Origin: Kitasatospora sp. NBC_00458 | GTDB lineage: Bacteria; Actinomycetota; Actinomycetes; Streptomycetales; Streptomycetaceae | Direction of reading: 5' to 3' | DNA: 64,000 nt | NCBI RefSeq assembly: GCF_036013975.1 | Contig: NZ_CP107904.1 | Location: 3,969,001 to 4,033,000 of the forward strand | Shown here: positions 5,879 to 14,175 of the stretch, piece by piece | Layout of the letters: each line of letters starts with the position of its first letter | Numbering within the stretch: the first letter of the stretch is position 1 | The notes under the pieces: generated by a model | The model's input: only the letters and a program-made list of their open reading frames with translations | Told to the model about the DNA's origin: nothing | Database searches by the model: none | Made by a program: the position numbers and the translations under genes

Positions 5879-7549
5879 TTAGCGCGCGGCCTTGCGGCGC
5901 GAACCGGGACGGCGCTCGCTGGGCCGGTAGACCGGCTCACCGGCGGCGGTCGCGGTGTCGCGGCGCTTGGCCCCGAAGTCTGCCAGCGCCTGGGCCAGCG
6001 CGGCCGCCGACGGCGCCGGAGCCATCACGTCGACCCGCAGGCCGTGCTCCTCGGCGGTCTTCGCGGTGGCCGGGCCGATGCAGGCGATGACCGTCACGTT
6101 GTGCGGCTTGCCGGCGATGCCGACCAGGTTCCGCACGGTCGAGGACGAGGTGAACAGCACCGCGTCGAACCCGCCGCCCTTGATCGCCTCGCGGGTCTCG
6201 GCCGGCGGCGGCGAGGCGCGCACCGTCCGGTACGCCGTCACGTCGTCGACCTCCCAGCCCAGCTCGACCAGGCCGGCCACCAGGGTCTCGGTGGCGATGT
6301 CGGCGCGCGGCAGCAGCACCCGGTCGATCGGGTCGAACACCGGGTCGTACGGCGGCCAGTCCTCCAGCAGGCCGGCGGCCGACTGCTCGCCGGACGGCAC
6401 GAGGTCCGGCTTCACGCCGAAGTCGACCAGCGCCTGCGCGGTGGTCTCGCCGACCGCCGCGACCTTGATCCCGGCGAACGCCCGGGCGTCCAGGCCGTAC
6501 TCCTCGAACTTCTCCCGCACCGCGCGGACCGCGTTCACCGAGGTGAAGGCGATCCACTCGTACCGGCCGGTGACCAGGCCCTTGATCGCCCGCTCCATCT
6601 GCTGCGGGGTGCGCGGCGGCTCGACCGCGATGGTCGGCACCTCCTGCGGCACCGCGCCGTACGAGCGGAGCTGCTCCGAGAGGCCGTGCGCCTGCTCCTT
6701 GGTGCGCGGCACCAGGACGTTCCAGCCGAACAGCGGCTTGGTCTCGAACCAGGAGTGCGAGGCGCGGTGCGCGACCTGCTCGCCGACCACGGCTATGACC
6801 GGGGTGGCCGGATCCACCGGGGCCGACACCGGCGAGGGCAGCACCCGGGCGGCCTTCAGGTCCGCCGCGATGGTGGCCAGGGTGGCGGTGAAGGTGCGCT
6901 GACGGGTGGTGGTGCCCGAGAGCGTCGCGCTCAGCGCCGACTCCGGCTTGCGCCCGTTGGAGACCAGCGCGTTGGCGGTGGCCGGCAGCTGTCCCAGGGT
7001 GGTCCGCACCACCAGGGTGGTCTCCGGCGCGCCCAGGTCCACCGGGGAGCCGGCCAGCAGGGCCGCGCCCTCGACGAACCGGACGTCGGTGCCGGCCGCG
7101 CCGCGCAGCGGCACGCCCGCGTAGGCCGGGACGCCGACCGACTGGGCGACCCCGGGGATCACCTCGAAGGAGATCCCCGCGCCGGCACAGCCGAGCATCT
7201 CCTCGGCGGCACAGCCGTCCAGGCCCGGGTCGCCGTCGACGGTCCGCACCACGTGCTTGCCGGACCGCACGGCCTCGCCGACCAGTCGGGCCAGGTCGAA
7301 CTCCGGCCCCTCCGCACCCGGGGTGTGCACCTGCACGCCGGTCGGGCAGTGACTGCGCACCGCGGCGGCGGTCAGCGGGTCGGCGACCAGGATGTCGGCC
7401 GAGGCCAGCACCTCGACCGCGCGCAGGGTCAGCAGGCCCGGGTCGCCGGGGCCCGCGCCCAGGAAGGTGCAGCGGCCGGCGGCGGGGACCACGCCCCCGA
7501 AGGGGCTGTCGGCCGGGAACGGGCTGTCGGTGGCGGCGGTGGGGCTCAT
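5879..7549 (-). CDS. Uroporphyrinogen-III methyltransferase / synthase fusion
   Basis: A 556-residue two-domain enzyme. Residues about 25-260 resemble the SAM-dependent uroporphyrinogen-III C-methyltransferase (SUMT/CobA) fold ([53 protein letters not shown]). Residues about 275-545 are uroporphyrinogen-III synthase HemD ([47 protein letters not shown]). HemD closes and inverts ring D of hydroxymethylbilane; SUMT methylates uroporphyrinogen III on the way to sirohaem and B12. The usual YDRLV motif of SUMT is replaced by ADPLTAAAV, so activity of the first domain is less certain. The ATG overlaps the hemC stop by 4 bp (ATGA), so the start is firm and translation is coupled. Confidence 0.95.
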   Translation of the reverse strand: MSPTAATDSPFPADSPFGGVVPAAGRCTFLGAGPGDPGLLTLRAVEVLASADILVADPLTAAAVRSHCPTGVQVHTPGAEGPEFDLARLVGEAVRSGKHVVRTVDGDPGLDGCAAEEMLGCAGAGISFEVIPGVAQSVGVPAYAGVPLRGAAGTDVRFVEGAALLAGSPVDLGAPETTLVVRTTLGQLPATANALVSNGRKPESALSATLSGTTTRQRTFTATLATIAADLKAARVLPSPVSAPVDPATPVIAVVGEQVAHRASHSWFETKPLFGWNVLVPRTKEQAHGLSEQLRSYGAVPQEVPTIAVEPPRTPQQMERAIKGLVTGRYEWIAFTSVNAVRAVREKFEEYGLDARAFAGIKVAAVGETTAQALVDFGVKPDLVPSGEQSAAGLLEDWPPYDPVFDPIDRVLLPRADIATETLVAGLVELGWEVDDVTAYRTVRASPPPAETREAIKGGGFDAVLFTSSSTVRNLVGIAGKPHNVTVIACIGPATAKTAEEHGLRVDVMAPAPSAAALAQALADFGAKRRDTATAAGEPVYRPSERRPGSRRKAAR

Positions 7550-8601
7550 CGGGCTCGCTCCCCCATCAGGGCGGCCGCGCCCGCGTCGAGCAGCCGGTCG
7601 GCCAGCGCGCGGCCGAGGGCCACCGCCTGCCGCTCGGCGGTCTCGTCGAGGACGATCGGACCGTTGGCGGACATCTTCAGCAGGGTGGCGCCGTCGGTGG
7701 TGCCGACCACGCCCTCCAGCCGCAGTTCGTTCTCGTGGCCGCGGACCGCCAGACCGGCGACCGGTGCGGAGCAGCCGGCCTCCAGGGCGGCCAGCAGGGC
7801 GCGCTCGGCGGCCACCGCGACCCGGGTGGGGGCGTGGTCCAGGGCCGACAGCGCGGCGGTCAGCCCCGTGTCGGAGGCCTTGCACTCGACGGCGAGCGCC
7901 CCCTGGCCGGGGGCCGGGATCATCAGCTCGCGGTCGAGGTGTTCGGTGATCTCGGCGGCGCGGCCGAGCCGGTTCAGGCCGGCGGTGGCCAGCACCACCG
8001 CGTCCAGCTCGCCCGAGGTGACGAAGCCGATCCGGGTGTCCACGTTGCCGCGGATCGCCACCGTCTCCAGCTGTGCGCCGCGGGCCCGGGCCCAGGCGTT
8101 CAGCTGCGCCATCCGGCGCGGCGAACCGGTGCCGATCCGCGCGGTCCGGCCGGCGCCGGCCAGCTTCTCCACCAGCTCGTCCAGGGCCAGCCCGTCACTC
8201 GCCACCAGGGCGTCGCGGAAGTCCTCGCGCTCGGGGACGGCGGCCAGCGCCAGTCCCTCGGGGGCGGCGGTGGGCAGGTCCTTGAGCGAGTGCACGGCGA
8301 AGTCGATCCGGCCCTCCAGCAGCGCGTCGCGCAGCGCCGAGACGAAGACGCCGGTGCCGCCGATCTGGGCCAGGGCCTCGCGCGAGGTGTCGCCGTAGGT
8401 GGTGATCTCCACCAGCTCGACGGGGCGCCCGGTGAGGCGGGTCACCTCGCGGGCGACCATGCCCGACTGCGCCATGGCGAGCGCGCTGCGCCGGGTGCCG
8501 AGCCGCAGGGGTGCGGTGGCGTCCGGGGACTGGCCGGTGAGCGGTTGACCATTCATGAGGTGATCGTCCCGGTGGTACTCGTGGGATGGCTGACGGTTCA
8601 T
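7546..8601 (-). CDS. hemC: Hydroxymethylbilane synthase (porphobilinogen deaminase)
   Basis: Polymerises four porphobilinogens into hydroxymethylbilane on a covalently bound dipyrromethane cofactor. The cofactor-binding cysteine is in LEAGCSAPV; other hallmarks are LGTRRSALAMAQ, DFAVHSLKDLPT, IGTGSPRR and IRGNVDTR. The chosen ATG at 8601 overlaps the hemA stop (ATGA) and gives 351 residues. A second ATG at 8556 would give 336 residues and begins nearer the conserved start, so the first 15 residues are uncertain. It is coupled at both ends to hemA and hemD. Confidence 0.96.
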   Translation of the reverse strand: MNRQPSHEYHRDDHLMNGQPLTGQSPDATAPLRLGTRRSALAMAQSGMVAREVTRLTGRPVELVEITTYGDTSREALAQIGGTGVFVSALRDALLEGRIDFAVHSLKDLPTAAPEGLALAAVPEREDFRDALVASDGLALDELVEKLAGAGRTARIGTGSPRRMAQLNAWARARGAQLETVAIRGNVDTRIGFVTSGELDAVVLATAGLNRLGRAAEITEHLDRELMIPAPGQGALAVECKASDTGLTAALSALDHAPTRVAVAAERALLAALEAGCSAPVAGLAVRGHENELRLEGVVGTTDGATLLKMSANGPIVLDETAERQAVALGRALADRLLDAGAAALMGERAR

Positions 8602-9935
8602 CTGGCGCCCCCGCCCGCAGGCTGCTGGGTGCCGATCGGGGTGCCCGAGACCGCGTGCACCGCGGCCGGGTCGAGGTCGAACAGCTCGCGCAGCGCGTCC
8701 GCGTAGGAGGCGCCGCCCGGCTCGGCGGCGAGCTGCTTCACCCGGACCGTCGGGGCGTGCAGCAGCTTGTCGACGACCCGCCGGACGGTCTGGGTGATCT
8801 CGGCGCGGGAGCGCTCGTCCAGCGCGGGCAGCCGGGAGTCGAGGCGGCCGAGCTCGGCGGCGACGACGTCGGAGGCCATCGCGCGCAGCGCCACCACGGT
8901 CGGGGCGATCCGGGCGGCCCGCTGGGCGGCCCCGAAGGCGGTGACCTCCTCGGCGACGATGCCGGAGACCGCGTCGACGTCGCCGGCGCCGGGGGTGGCG
9001 GCGTGCGCGTGCGAGAGGCTCTCCAGGTCGACCAGGAGCGCGCCGGGCAGCTCGTGCACGGCGTGGTCGACGTCGCGCGGCATGGCCAGGTCGAGGAAGG
9101 CGAGCGGGGTGCCGGCGGTACGGGACGCGACCGCGGCGGCGACGTCCTCGGACCCGATCACCACGCCGGCCGCGCCGGTACACGAGATCACCAGGTCGAC
9201 GTCGGCCAGCGCCTCGGGCACCTTGGCCAGCTCCACGGTGCGGGCGACGTCCGCGCCGAGGATCTCGACCAGCCGCTCGGCCCGCTCGGGCGTCCGGTTG
9301 GCGACCAGCAGGTCGGTGACGCCGGAGCGGACCAGCGTGGCGGCGGCCAGCGAGCTCATCGAGCCCGCGCCGACCACCAGCGCCCGCTTGCCGGCGATCT
9401 CGCCGGCACCGGCCGCGACCTGCTCCAGGCCGAAGGTCACCAGCGACTGGCCGGCCTTGTCGATGCCGGTCTCGCTGTGCGCCCGCTTGCCGACCCGCAG
9501 CGCCTGCTGGAAGAGCTCGTTCAGACCGCGCCCGGCGGTGTGCTCGTCCTGCGCCCGGGCCAGCGAGTCGCGCAGCTGGCCGAGGATCTGGCCCTCGCCG
9601 ACGACCATCGAGTCCAGGCCGCAGGCCACCGAGAAGAGGTGGTGGACGGCGCGGTCCTCGTAGTGGACGTAGAGGTGGGAGGTGAGCTCCTCCAGGTCGA
9701 CCCCGCTGTGGTGGGCGAGCAGCAGCGACAGCTCGGCGACACCGGCGTGGAACTTGTCCACGTCGGCGTACAGCTCGATCCGGTTGCAGGTGTTCAGCAG
9801 CGCGGCCTCGGCGACGGTCGCCGACGCGGCCGCGTCGTGCAGCAGCCGGGTCGGGACCTCACCGGTCAGGGCGGCGCGCTCCAGCACGCCGACCGGGGCG
9901 GTGCGATGGCTCAGCCCTACGACGAGAAGACTCAC
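8598..9935 (-). CDS. hemA: Glutamyl-tRNA reductase
   Basis: Reduces glutamyl-tRNA(Glu) with NADPH to glutamate-1-semialdehyde, the entry step of the C5 tetrapyrrole pathway. The 445-residue protein begins MSLLVVGLSHRTAPV, carries the catalytic cysteine in NTCNRIELYAD, the GEGQILGQ segment, the Rossmann motif VVGAGSMSS and a C-terminal dimerisation helix region. It lies 106 bp downstream of rex on the same strand and overlaps hemC, so its expression should follow the Rex-controlled promoter in front of rex, linking haem synthesis to the NADH/NAD ratio. Confidence 0.97.
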   Translation of the reverse strand: MSLLVVGLSHRTAPVGVLERAALTGEVPTRLLHDAAASATVAEAALLNTCNRIELYADVDKFHAGVAELSLLLAHHSGVDLEELTSHLYVHYEDRAVHHLFSVACGLDSMVVGEGQILGQLRDSLARAQDEHTAGRGLNELFQQALRVGKRAHSETGIDKAGQSLVTFGLEQVAAGAGEIAGKRALVVGAGSMSSLAAATLVRSGVTDLLVANRTPERAERLVEILGADVARTVELAKVPEALADVDLVISCTGAAGVVIGSEDVAAAVASRTAGTPLAFLDLAMPRDVDHAVHELPGALLVDLESLSHAHAATPGAGDVDAVSGIVAEEVTAFGAAQRAARIAPTVVALRAMASDVVAAELGRLDSRLPALDERSRAEITQTVRRVVDKLLHAPTVRVKQLAAEPGGASYADALRELFDLDPAAVHAVSGTPIGTQQPAGGGAR

Positions 9936-10041
9936 GCCTGCCCCCTGGTACCGCGGATCCCACCGGCCGTACGGCTCCCGTCGCGCCCGGCGGCCGCCTC
10001 GAACGGCGCCCGGCCCGCGAATGCCCGCTCGTTGTGCCCGT

Positions 10042-10938
10042 TCATGCCGGCATCACCGCGGAGAGGTCGCCCTCGCCGGGCTTGCCGGGCTTGGTCTTCG
10101 GCGCCGGCTCGGCGTCCTTGGCGGACTCCGCGGCCGGACGGGCCTTGGTGCTGCCGCCGGCGGCCCGGCGCAGCTTGGCGGCCGCCGCCCGGACCGGGCC
10201 GGGGGCGCGGTCGAGCACGGACTCGGTCCGGTCCGGCTCGTCGCCGGCCTTGCGCTGCTCGTGGAAGGCGAGGATCTGCAGCTCGATGGAGAGGTCCACC
10301 TTGCGCACGTCCACGCCGTCCGGGACGGTCAGCACGGTCGGGGCGAAGTTCAGGATGCTGGTGACGCCGGCCTCGACCAGCCGGTCGCAGACCTGCTGGG
10401 CGGCGCCGGGCGGGGTGGTGATGACCCCGATCGAGACGTGCTGGCTCTCCACGATGGACTCCAGTTCGTCCATGTGGCGCACCGGGAGTCCGGCCGCGCT
10501 GCTGCCGACCACGGACGGGTCGGCGTCCAGCAGGGCCGCGACCCGGAAACCGCGGGAGGCGAAGCCGCCGTAGTTGGCGAGCGCGTGGCCGAGGTTCCCG
10601 ATGCCGACGATGACGACCGGCCAGTCCTGGGTCAGGCCGAGCTCGCGCGAGATCTGGTAGACGAGGTACTCGACGTCGTAGCCGACACCGCGGGTGCCGT
10701 ACGAGCCCAGGTAGGAGAAGTCCTTGCGCAGCTTGGCGGAGTTCACGCCGGCGGCCGCGGCCAGCTCCTCGGAGGAGACGGTCGGCACCGAGCGCTCGGA
10801 GAGCGCGGTGAGCGCGCGCAGATAGAGGGGCAGGCGCGCGACGGTCGCCTCCGGGATGCCCCGGGCACGCGAGGGTCGGCGCGCGGCGCCCTGCTCGGGC
10901 GTCTGCGAACTGCTCTGTGGTGATCGGCCGATTGCCAC
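10042..10938 (-). CDS. rex: Redox-sensing transcriptional repressor Rex
   Basis: Rex senses the NADH/NAD+ ratio: it binds DNA when NADH is low and releases it when NADH rises. The protein has an N-terminal winged helix (TVSSEELAAAAGVNSAKLRK, then DFSYLGSYGTRGVGY), a Rossmann domain (VVIVGIGNLGHALANY) and the domain-swapped C-terminal helix (LSIELQILAFHEQ). About 60 extra residues rich in Ala, Lys and Pro follow, so at 298 residues it is longer than typical Rex proteins. The GTG at 10938 with AGGAG just upstream is chosen over longer readings. A Rex operator lies 47 bp upstream, indicating autoregulation of the rex-hem operon. Confidence 0.97.
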   Translation of the reverse strand: MAIGRSPQSSSQTPEQGAARRPSRARGIPEATVARLPLYLRALTALSERSVPTVSSEELAAAAGVNSAKLRKDFSYLGSYGTRGVGYDVEYLVYQISRELGLTQDWPVVIVGIGNLGHALANYGGFASRGFRVAALLDADPSVVGSSAAGLPVRHMDELESIVESQHVSIGVITTPPGAAQQVCDRLVEAGVTSILNFAPTVLTVPDGVDVRKVDLSIELQILAFHEQRKAGDEPDRTESVLDRAPGPVRAAAAKLRRAAGGSTKARPAAESAKDAEPAPKTKPGKPGEGDLSAVMPA

Positions 10939-10984
10939 GGTGCTCCTGTGGGTGAAGCTGGGCTTTGGCAGCCAGGCTATGCGT

Positions 10985-11002
10985 TTGTGAACGTGTGCAC
11001 AA
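10985..11002. promoter_or_regulatory. Rex operator (ROP) upstream of rex-hemACDB
   Basis: The sequence TTGTGAACGTGTGCACAA matches the known Rex operator TGTGAACNNNTTCACA at all but one fixed position and sits 47-64 bp upstream of the rex start. Rex is known to repress its own operon in Streptomyces coelicolor. The exonuclease gene beginning at 11825 reads toward this site, so it controls rex only. Confidence 0.9.
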
Positions 11003-11039
11003 AGATGGTGTCCGATTTGTCCCTGCACAGTGATGCGCA

Positions 11040-11825
11040 TCACGCCGTCGCACCCATAGCACCGGACCCTTTCCGCACCCCCGCCGGGGGCGGTGCAGCG
11101 GGTGGCCGCGAGCCGTACGGCAGCTCGGCGGGCCCCTCCCTGCGCACCGTCGGCACCGGCTCCCCGGACGGCCGGGACCGCGCCCCGCCCAGCCTCGGCC
11201 ACGGCACCCGGGCGGCCTCCCGCAGCGGCTCCGCCCAGTCGCCCGGCGCGCAGGACGGCGCACCCAGGCAGTGCCGGAGCAGCCCGGCGGTGGCCCGGGC
11301 GTCCCCCAGCGCGGTGTGCGCCGGGAACCGGCCCAGACCGGCCGCCTCGACACAGGCCGCCAGGCCGAACCCGCCGGCCTCCGGCAGGTGGGCGCGGGCC
11401 AGCCGCATCGTGCAGAGCAGCGGCACCGCCGGCAGCGGGACGCCGATCCGGGCGAACTCACGATCCAGGAAGGCGTGGTCACAGGTGACGTGGTGGCCGA
11501 CCATCACCCGGCCGGCCAGCAGCTCCAGCAGCCTCGGCGCGATCTCCCGGAACCGCGGGGCGCCCTCGACGTCCTCCTGGGCTATCCGGTGCACATGGGT
11601 CGGGCCCACCGGGCCGAGCGGGTCCAGCAGCGTGCAGAACTCGCCCTCCGGGCGGAGCCGCTCGTCCAGCAGCACCACGGCGACCTCGACCACCCGGTGC
11701 CGCCACGGGCTGCGGCCGGTCGCCTCCACGTCCACCACGGCGAAGCCCCGGGGTTCGGCCGACGGATCGGCGGGCGCCGCTAAGGGCACCCCTGGGGACG
11801 TCCCTGGGGGCGGGCCGGGAAGCAT
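11040..11825 (-). CDS. DEDDh 3'-5' exonuclease with a TTA codon
   Basis: An RNase T / DNA polymerase III epsilon-type exonuclease of 261 residues. The acidic metal ligands are visible: D32 and E34 in VVDVEATG, the Asp in HVTCDHAFLDREF, and the final H...D in HTALGDARAT. Such proteins hydrolyse single-stranded DNA or RNA 3' ends. The C-terminal 70 residues are Pro/Arg-rich and probably disordered. GGAG lies 8 nt before the ATG. Leucine 15 is encoded by TTA (11781-11783), the codon read only by the bldA tRNA in Streptomyces, so the gene may be translated mainly in differentiating cultures. It is the only in-frame TTA I noticed in the window. Confidence 0.92.
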   Translation of the reverse strand: MLPGPPPGTSPGVPLAAPADPSAEPRGFAVVDVEATGRSPWRHRVVEVAVVLLDERLRPEGEFCTLLDPLGPVGPTHVHRIAQEDVEGAPRFREIAPRLLELLAGRVMVGHHVTCDHAFLDREFARIGVPLPAVPLLCTMRLARAHLPEAGGFGLAACVEAAGLGRFPAHTALGDARATAGLLRHCLGAPSCAPGDWAEPLREAARVPWPRLGGARSRPSGEPVPTVRREGPAELPYGSRPPAAPPPAGVRKGSGAMGATA

Positions 11826-12022
11826 GGCGGCACTCCTCGCGTGCTCAGCCCCCCATGGGCGCAGACGAGTTCGATCGTAAGCCGACCACCGGGGGCCGCC
11901 CCAAGCCGTGCGCGGGGAATCTTCACAACGATTCGGCGAACCGCCCCCGCCGGACGGCGGGGGTCACCGGACGCGCCCCGGCGCGGGATCCGGAGCGGGG
12001 CGGGCGCCGCGGGCGCGGGAGG

Positions 12023-12301
12023 TCAGGCGCCCAGCGCGGTGCGCAGGCGCTTCTCGTCCACCCGCCAGAAGTCGTGCTGGCGTCCGTCGATCAGGGTCAC
12101 CGGGATCTGCTCCCAGTAGCGCCGGTAGAGCTCCTCGTCCTGCGTGATGTCCTTCTCCTCGAAGGCCGCGCCCAGCTCGCCCGTCACCCGGACGATCACC
12201 TCCCGGGCGTCGTCGCACAGGTGGCAGCCGGGCTTGGCGACCAGGGTCACGGTCCGCTCGGCCGGCTTCGGGGTCTTGTCGCGTCGCAGCAGTGGGCTCA
12301 C
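12023..12301 (-). CDS. Glutaredoxin family protein
   Basis: A 92-residue thioredoxin-fold protein with the redox motif C26-H-L-C29 (KPGCHLCDDA) and the cis-proline segment QIPVTLIDG. It resembles the glutaredoxin-like group common beside bldN/rex loci in actinomycetes; these are likely thiol-disulfide carriers, the physiological partner being unknown. The GTG start is weakly supported by GGCGGG upstream. It is transcribed divergently from the HAD phosphatase gene, with 211 bp between. Confidence 0.92.
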   Translation of the reverse strand: MSPLLRRDKTPKPAERTVTLVAKPGCHLCDDAREVIVRVTGELGAAFEEKDITQDEELYRRYWEQIPVTLIDGRQHDFWRVDEKRLRTALGA

Positions 12302-12512
12302 CCCGCCATTGTGCGCCGCCCCTACGCACGGCCGGGCGGCCGGGGCCGCGGGCGGCGGGGCGACCCGGCCGGGCGACCCGGGCGGGCCTGCCGCGCGGCG
12401 GGGGCGCGGACGGGCGGGCGGGCGCGGACGGGCGCGGACGGGCGCGGCTGTTCACCGGCCCGGCACGCCGCCGTCACGGCCGCTCCGCGACCCGCTGGCT
12501 ATGCTCGGTGGC

Positions 12513-13562
12513 ATGGCCGTGCTCCGAAGGCTCCTCCAGACAAGGCGACCCACCACCGCGCGGATCGCCCTGGCGGGCGAGGCCGCGGCCGAGGCGGCGG
12601 AGGCCGCCCTGCGCGCCGCGCCGGAGCCGCCCGCCACCCTGGAACCGGCCGCCGGAACCACCCCCGGAGCACCCGCCGGAACCGCCGGGGAAGCGGCCGG
12701 GGAGGGCCCCGACGAGGACACCGGACAGCCCGCCAGACGCGGCAGGGCCCCGAAGGCCCCCGCCGAGAACCACACCCCCGAGCCGGACGACCCGCGCGCC
12801 GCCGCCTTCTTCGACTGCGACAACACCATCCTGCGCGGCGCCGCCATCTTCTACCTCGGCGTCGGGCTCTACCGCCGCGGGTTCCTCACCCGCCGCGACA
12901 TCGCCCGGTTCGCCTGGCAGCAGGCCTGGTTCCGCATGCACGGCACCGAGGACCCGGACCACATGGCGGACGCCCAGCACACCGCGCTCGGCCTGGTGGC
13001 CGGCAAGCGGACCGCCGACCTGGAGGCCCTCTGCGAGGAGGTCTTCGACGAGGTCATCGCCGACAAGGTCTGGCCCGGCACCCGCGCGCTGGTCCAGATG
13101 CACCTGGACGCCGGACAGCGGGTCTGGCTGGCCACCGCCGCCCCGGTGGAGGTGGCCCGGATCATCGCCGCCCGGCTCGGCATGACCGGTGCGCTGGGCA
13201 CCGTCGCCGAGGCACGGGACGGCGCGTACACGGGCCGGCTGGTCGGCGAGCTGCTGCACGGTCCGGCCAAGGCGGCGGCGGTCCGCTCGCTGGCCCGCCG
13301 GGAGCGGCTCGACCTGGACCGCTGCGCCGCGTACAGCGACTCGGCCAACGACATCCCGATGCTCTCGCTGGTCGGCCACCCGTACGTGGTGAACCCGGAC
13401 GGCGCGCTGCGGCGGCACGCCCGCTCCCAGGGGTGGCGGGTCCGGGACTTCCGGACCGGCCGGAAGGCGGCCCGGGTGGGCCTGCCCGCGGCGGCCGCGC
13501 TCGGGGTGGCGGGCGGCGCGGCGGCGGCCGGGGTGACCCTGTACCGCCGGCACCGGGCCTGA
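12513..13562 (+). CDS. HAD-IB family phosphatase (SerB-like)
   Basis: A 349-residue haloacid dehalogenase of subfamily IB. The nucleophile motif FFDCDNTI (D101, D103) is preceded by about 95 residues of Ala/Pro/Glu-rich sequence; motif II lies in VWLATAAP, a lysine in HGPAKAAAV, and motif III in YSDSANDIPML. A hydrophobic Ala/Gly stretch near the C-terminus (VGLPAAAALGVAGGAAAAGV) may be a membrane anchor. The family includes phosphoserine-phosphatase-like enzymes whose substrates are often unknown. The start is uncertain: ATG at 12501 or 12513, neither with a strong ribosome site. Confidence 0.9.
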   Translation: MAVLRRLLQTRRPTTARIALAGEAAAEAAEAALRAAPEPPATLEPAAGTTPGAPAGTAGEAAGEGPDEDTGQPARRGRAPKAPAENHTPEPDDPRAAAFFDCDNTILRGAAIFYLGVGLYRRGFLTRRDIARFAWQQAWFRMHGTEDPDHMADAQHTALGLVAGKRTADLEALCEEVFDEVIADKVWPGTRALVQMHLDAGQRVWLATAAPVEVARIIAARLGMTGALGTVAEARDGAYTGRLVGELLHGPAKAAAVRSLARRERLDLDRCAAYSDSANDIPMLSLVGHPYVVNPDGALRRHARSQGWRVRDFRTGRKAARVGLPAAAALGVAGGAAAAGVTLYRRHRA

Positions 13563-14175
13563 CCCCGCTCCGACGCGAAGCCCCGCCCCGGTGTGAAGCC
13601 CCGCCCCGGCGCCCGGCCCCGAGCGGCGCCGGGGCCGAACGCCACCGATCCCCGCACGCCGCCGGGGACCCGGCGGCGACGGACCCGCCCGGGCCGGTGC
13701 CCGGATCCGGGGCCGACCCGTTCGCCCCCCGGCGGGGTGAGCCCGGTCAATTCGCGCGCTGACCAGGCCGCCCGTACGGGCTAACTCCGGCGCGCCGCAG
13801 GCCGATTCGCAGGCCACGACCGAACCCGACACCGGGTGACTGGTTCTGATCGTTCGTCAGACGGGGAAAGTCAGGGGTTATCCGCACCCAAGACAGGGAA
13901 ACCGCCCGCCGGGCCGTCGAATTGGTCACCCGGTGCACTTGTTCGGTCACGTTGGGCCGGATGATCGATGACACGTTCGGTCAGTGTCGGCCGTATATGT
14001 GTCCGATGCGGATCCCAAACGACCACTTCGACCACACGGTGTAGCTGTCATTGCACAAAGCGTTATTCTCTCCTGGATGCGCGTCACCCACCCGCCCCAG
14101 CACGACCGGGTGGTGCGGCCGTGCTCTCCGCGCAGGCGGAGGTGATCCGTCCACAGTTCTGCCTCTGGGAGTCCC
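13563..14175. other. Long intergenic region in front of bldN
   Basis: These 613 bp contain no supportable gene. They hold an 18-bp tandem repeat near the left end, then markedly less GC-rich sequence from about 13790 that must carry the bldN promoter and leader. The 9-mer GTTCGGTCA occurs at 13941 and 13975, 34 bp apart. GGTGAC (13834) and GGTCAC (13924, 13945) half-sites could be bound by BldD, a known repressor of bldN, but I could not place a convincing BldD palindrome. Confidence 0.5.
13577..13612. repeat. 18-bp tandem direct repeat
   Basis: Two adjacent copies of GAAGCCCCGCCCCGGYGY (13577-13594 and 13595-13612), differing at two positions, just after the HAD phosphatase stop. Confidence 0.7.

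Noticed and set aside
5837..8398. 853-codon plus-strand open frame
   Set aside because: It is antisense to hemD and hemC, which have clear motifs and coupled starts.
12302..12512. Rex operator between the glutaredoxin and HAD genes
   Set aside because: No TGTGAAC-type palindrome was found there; the only convincing site is at 10985-11002.
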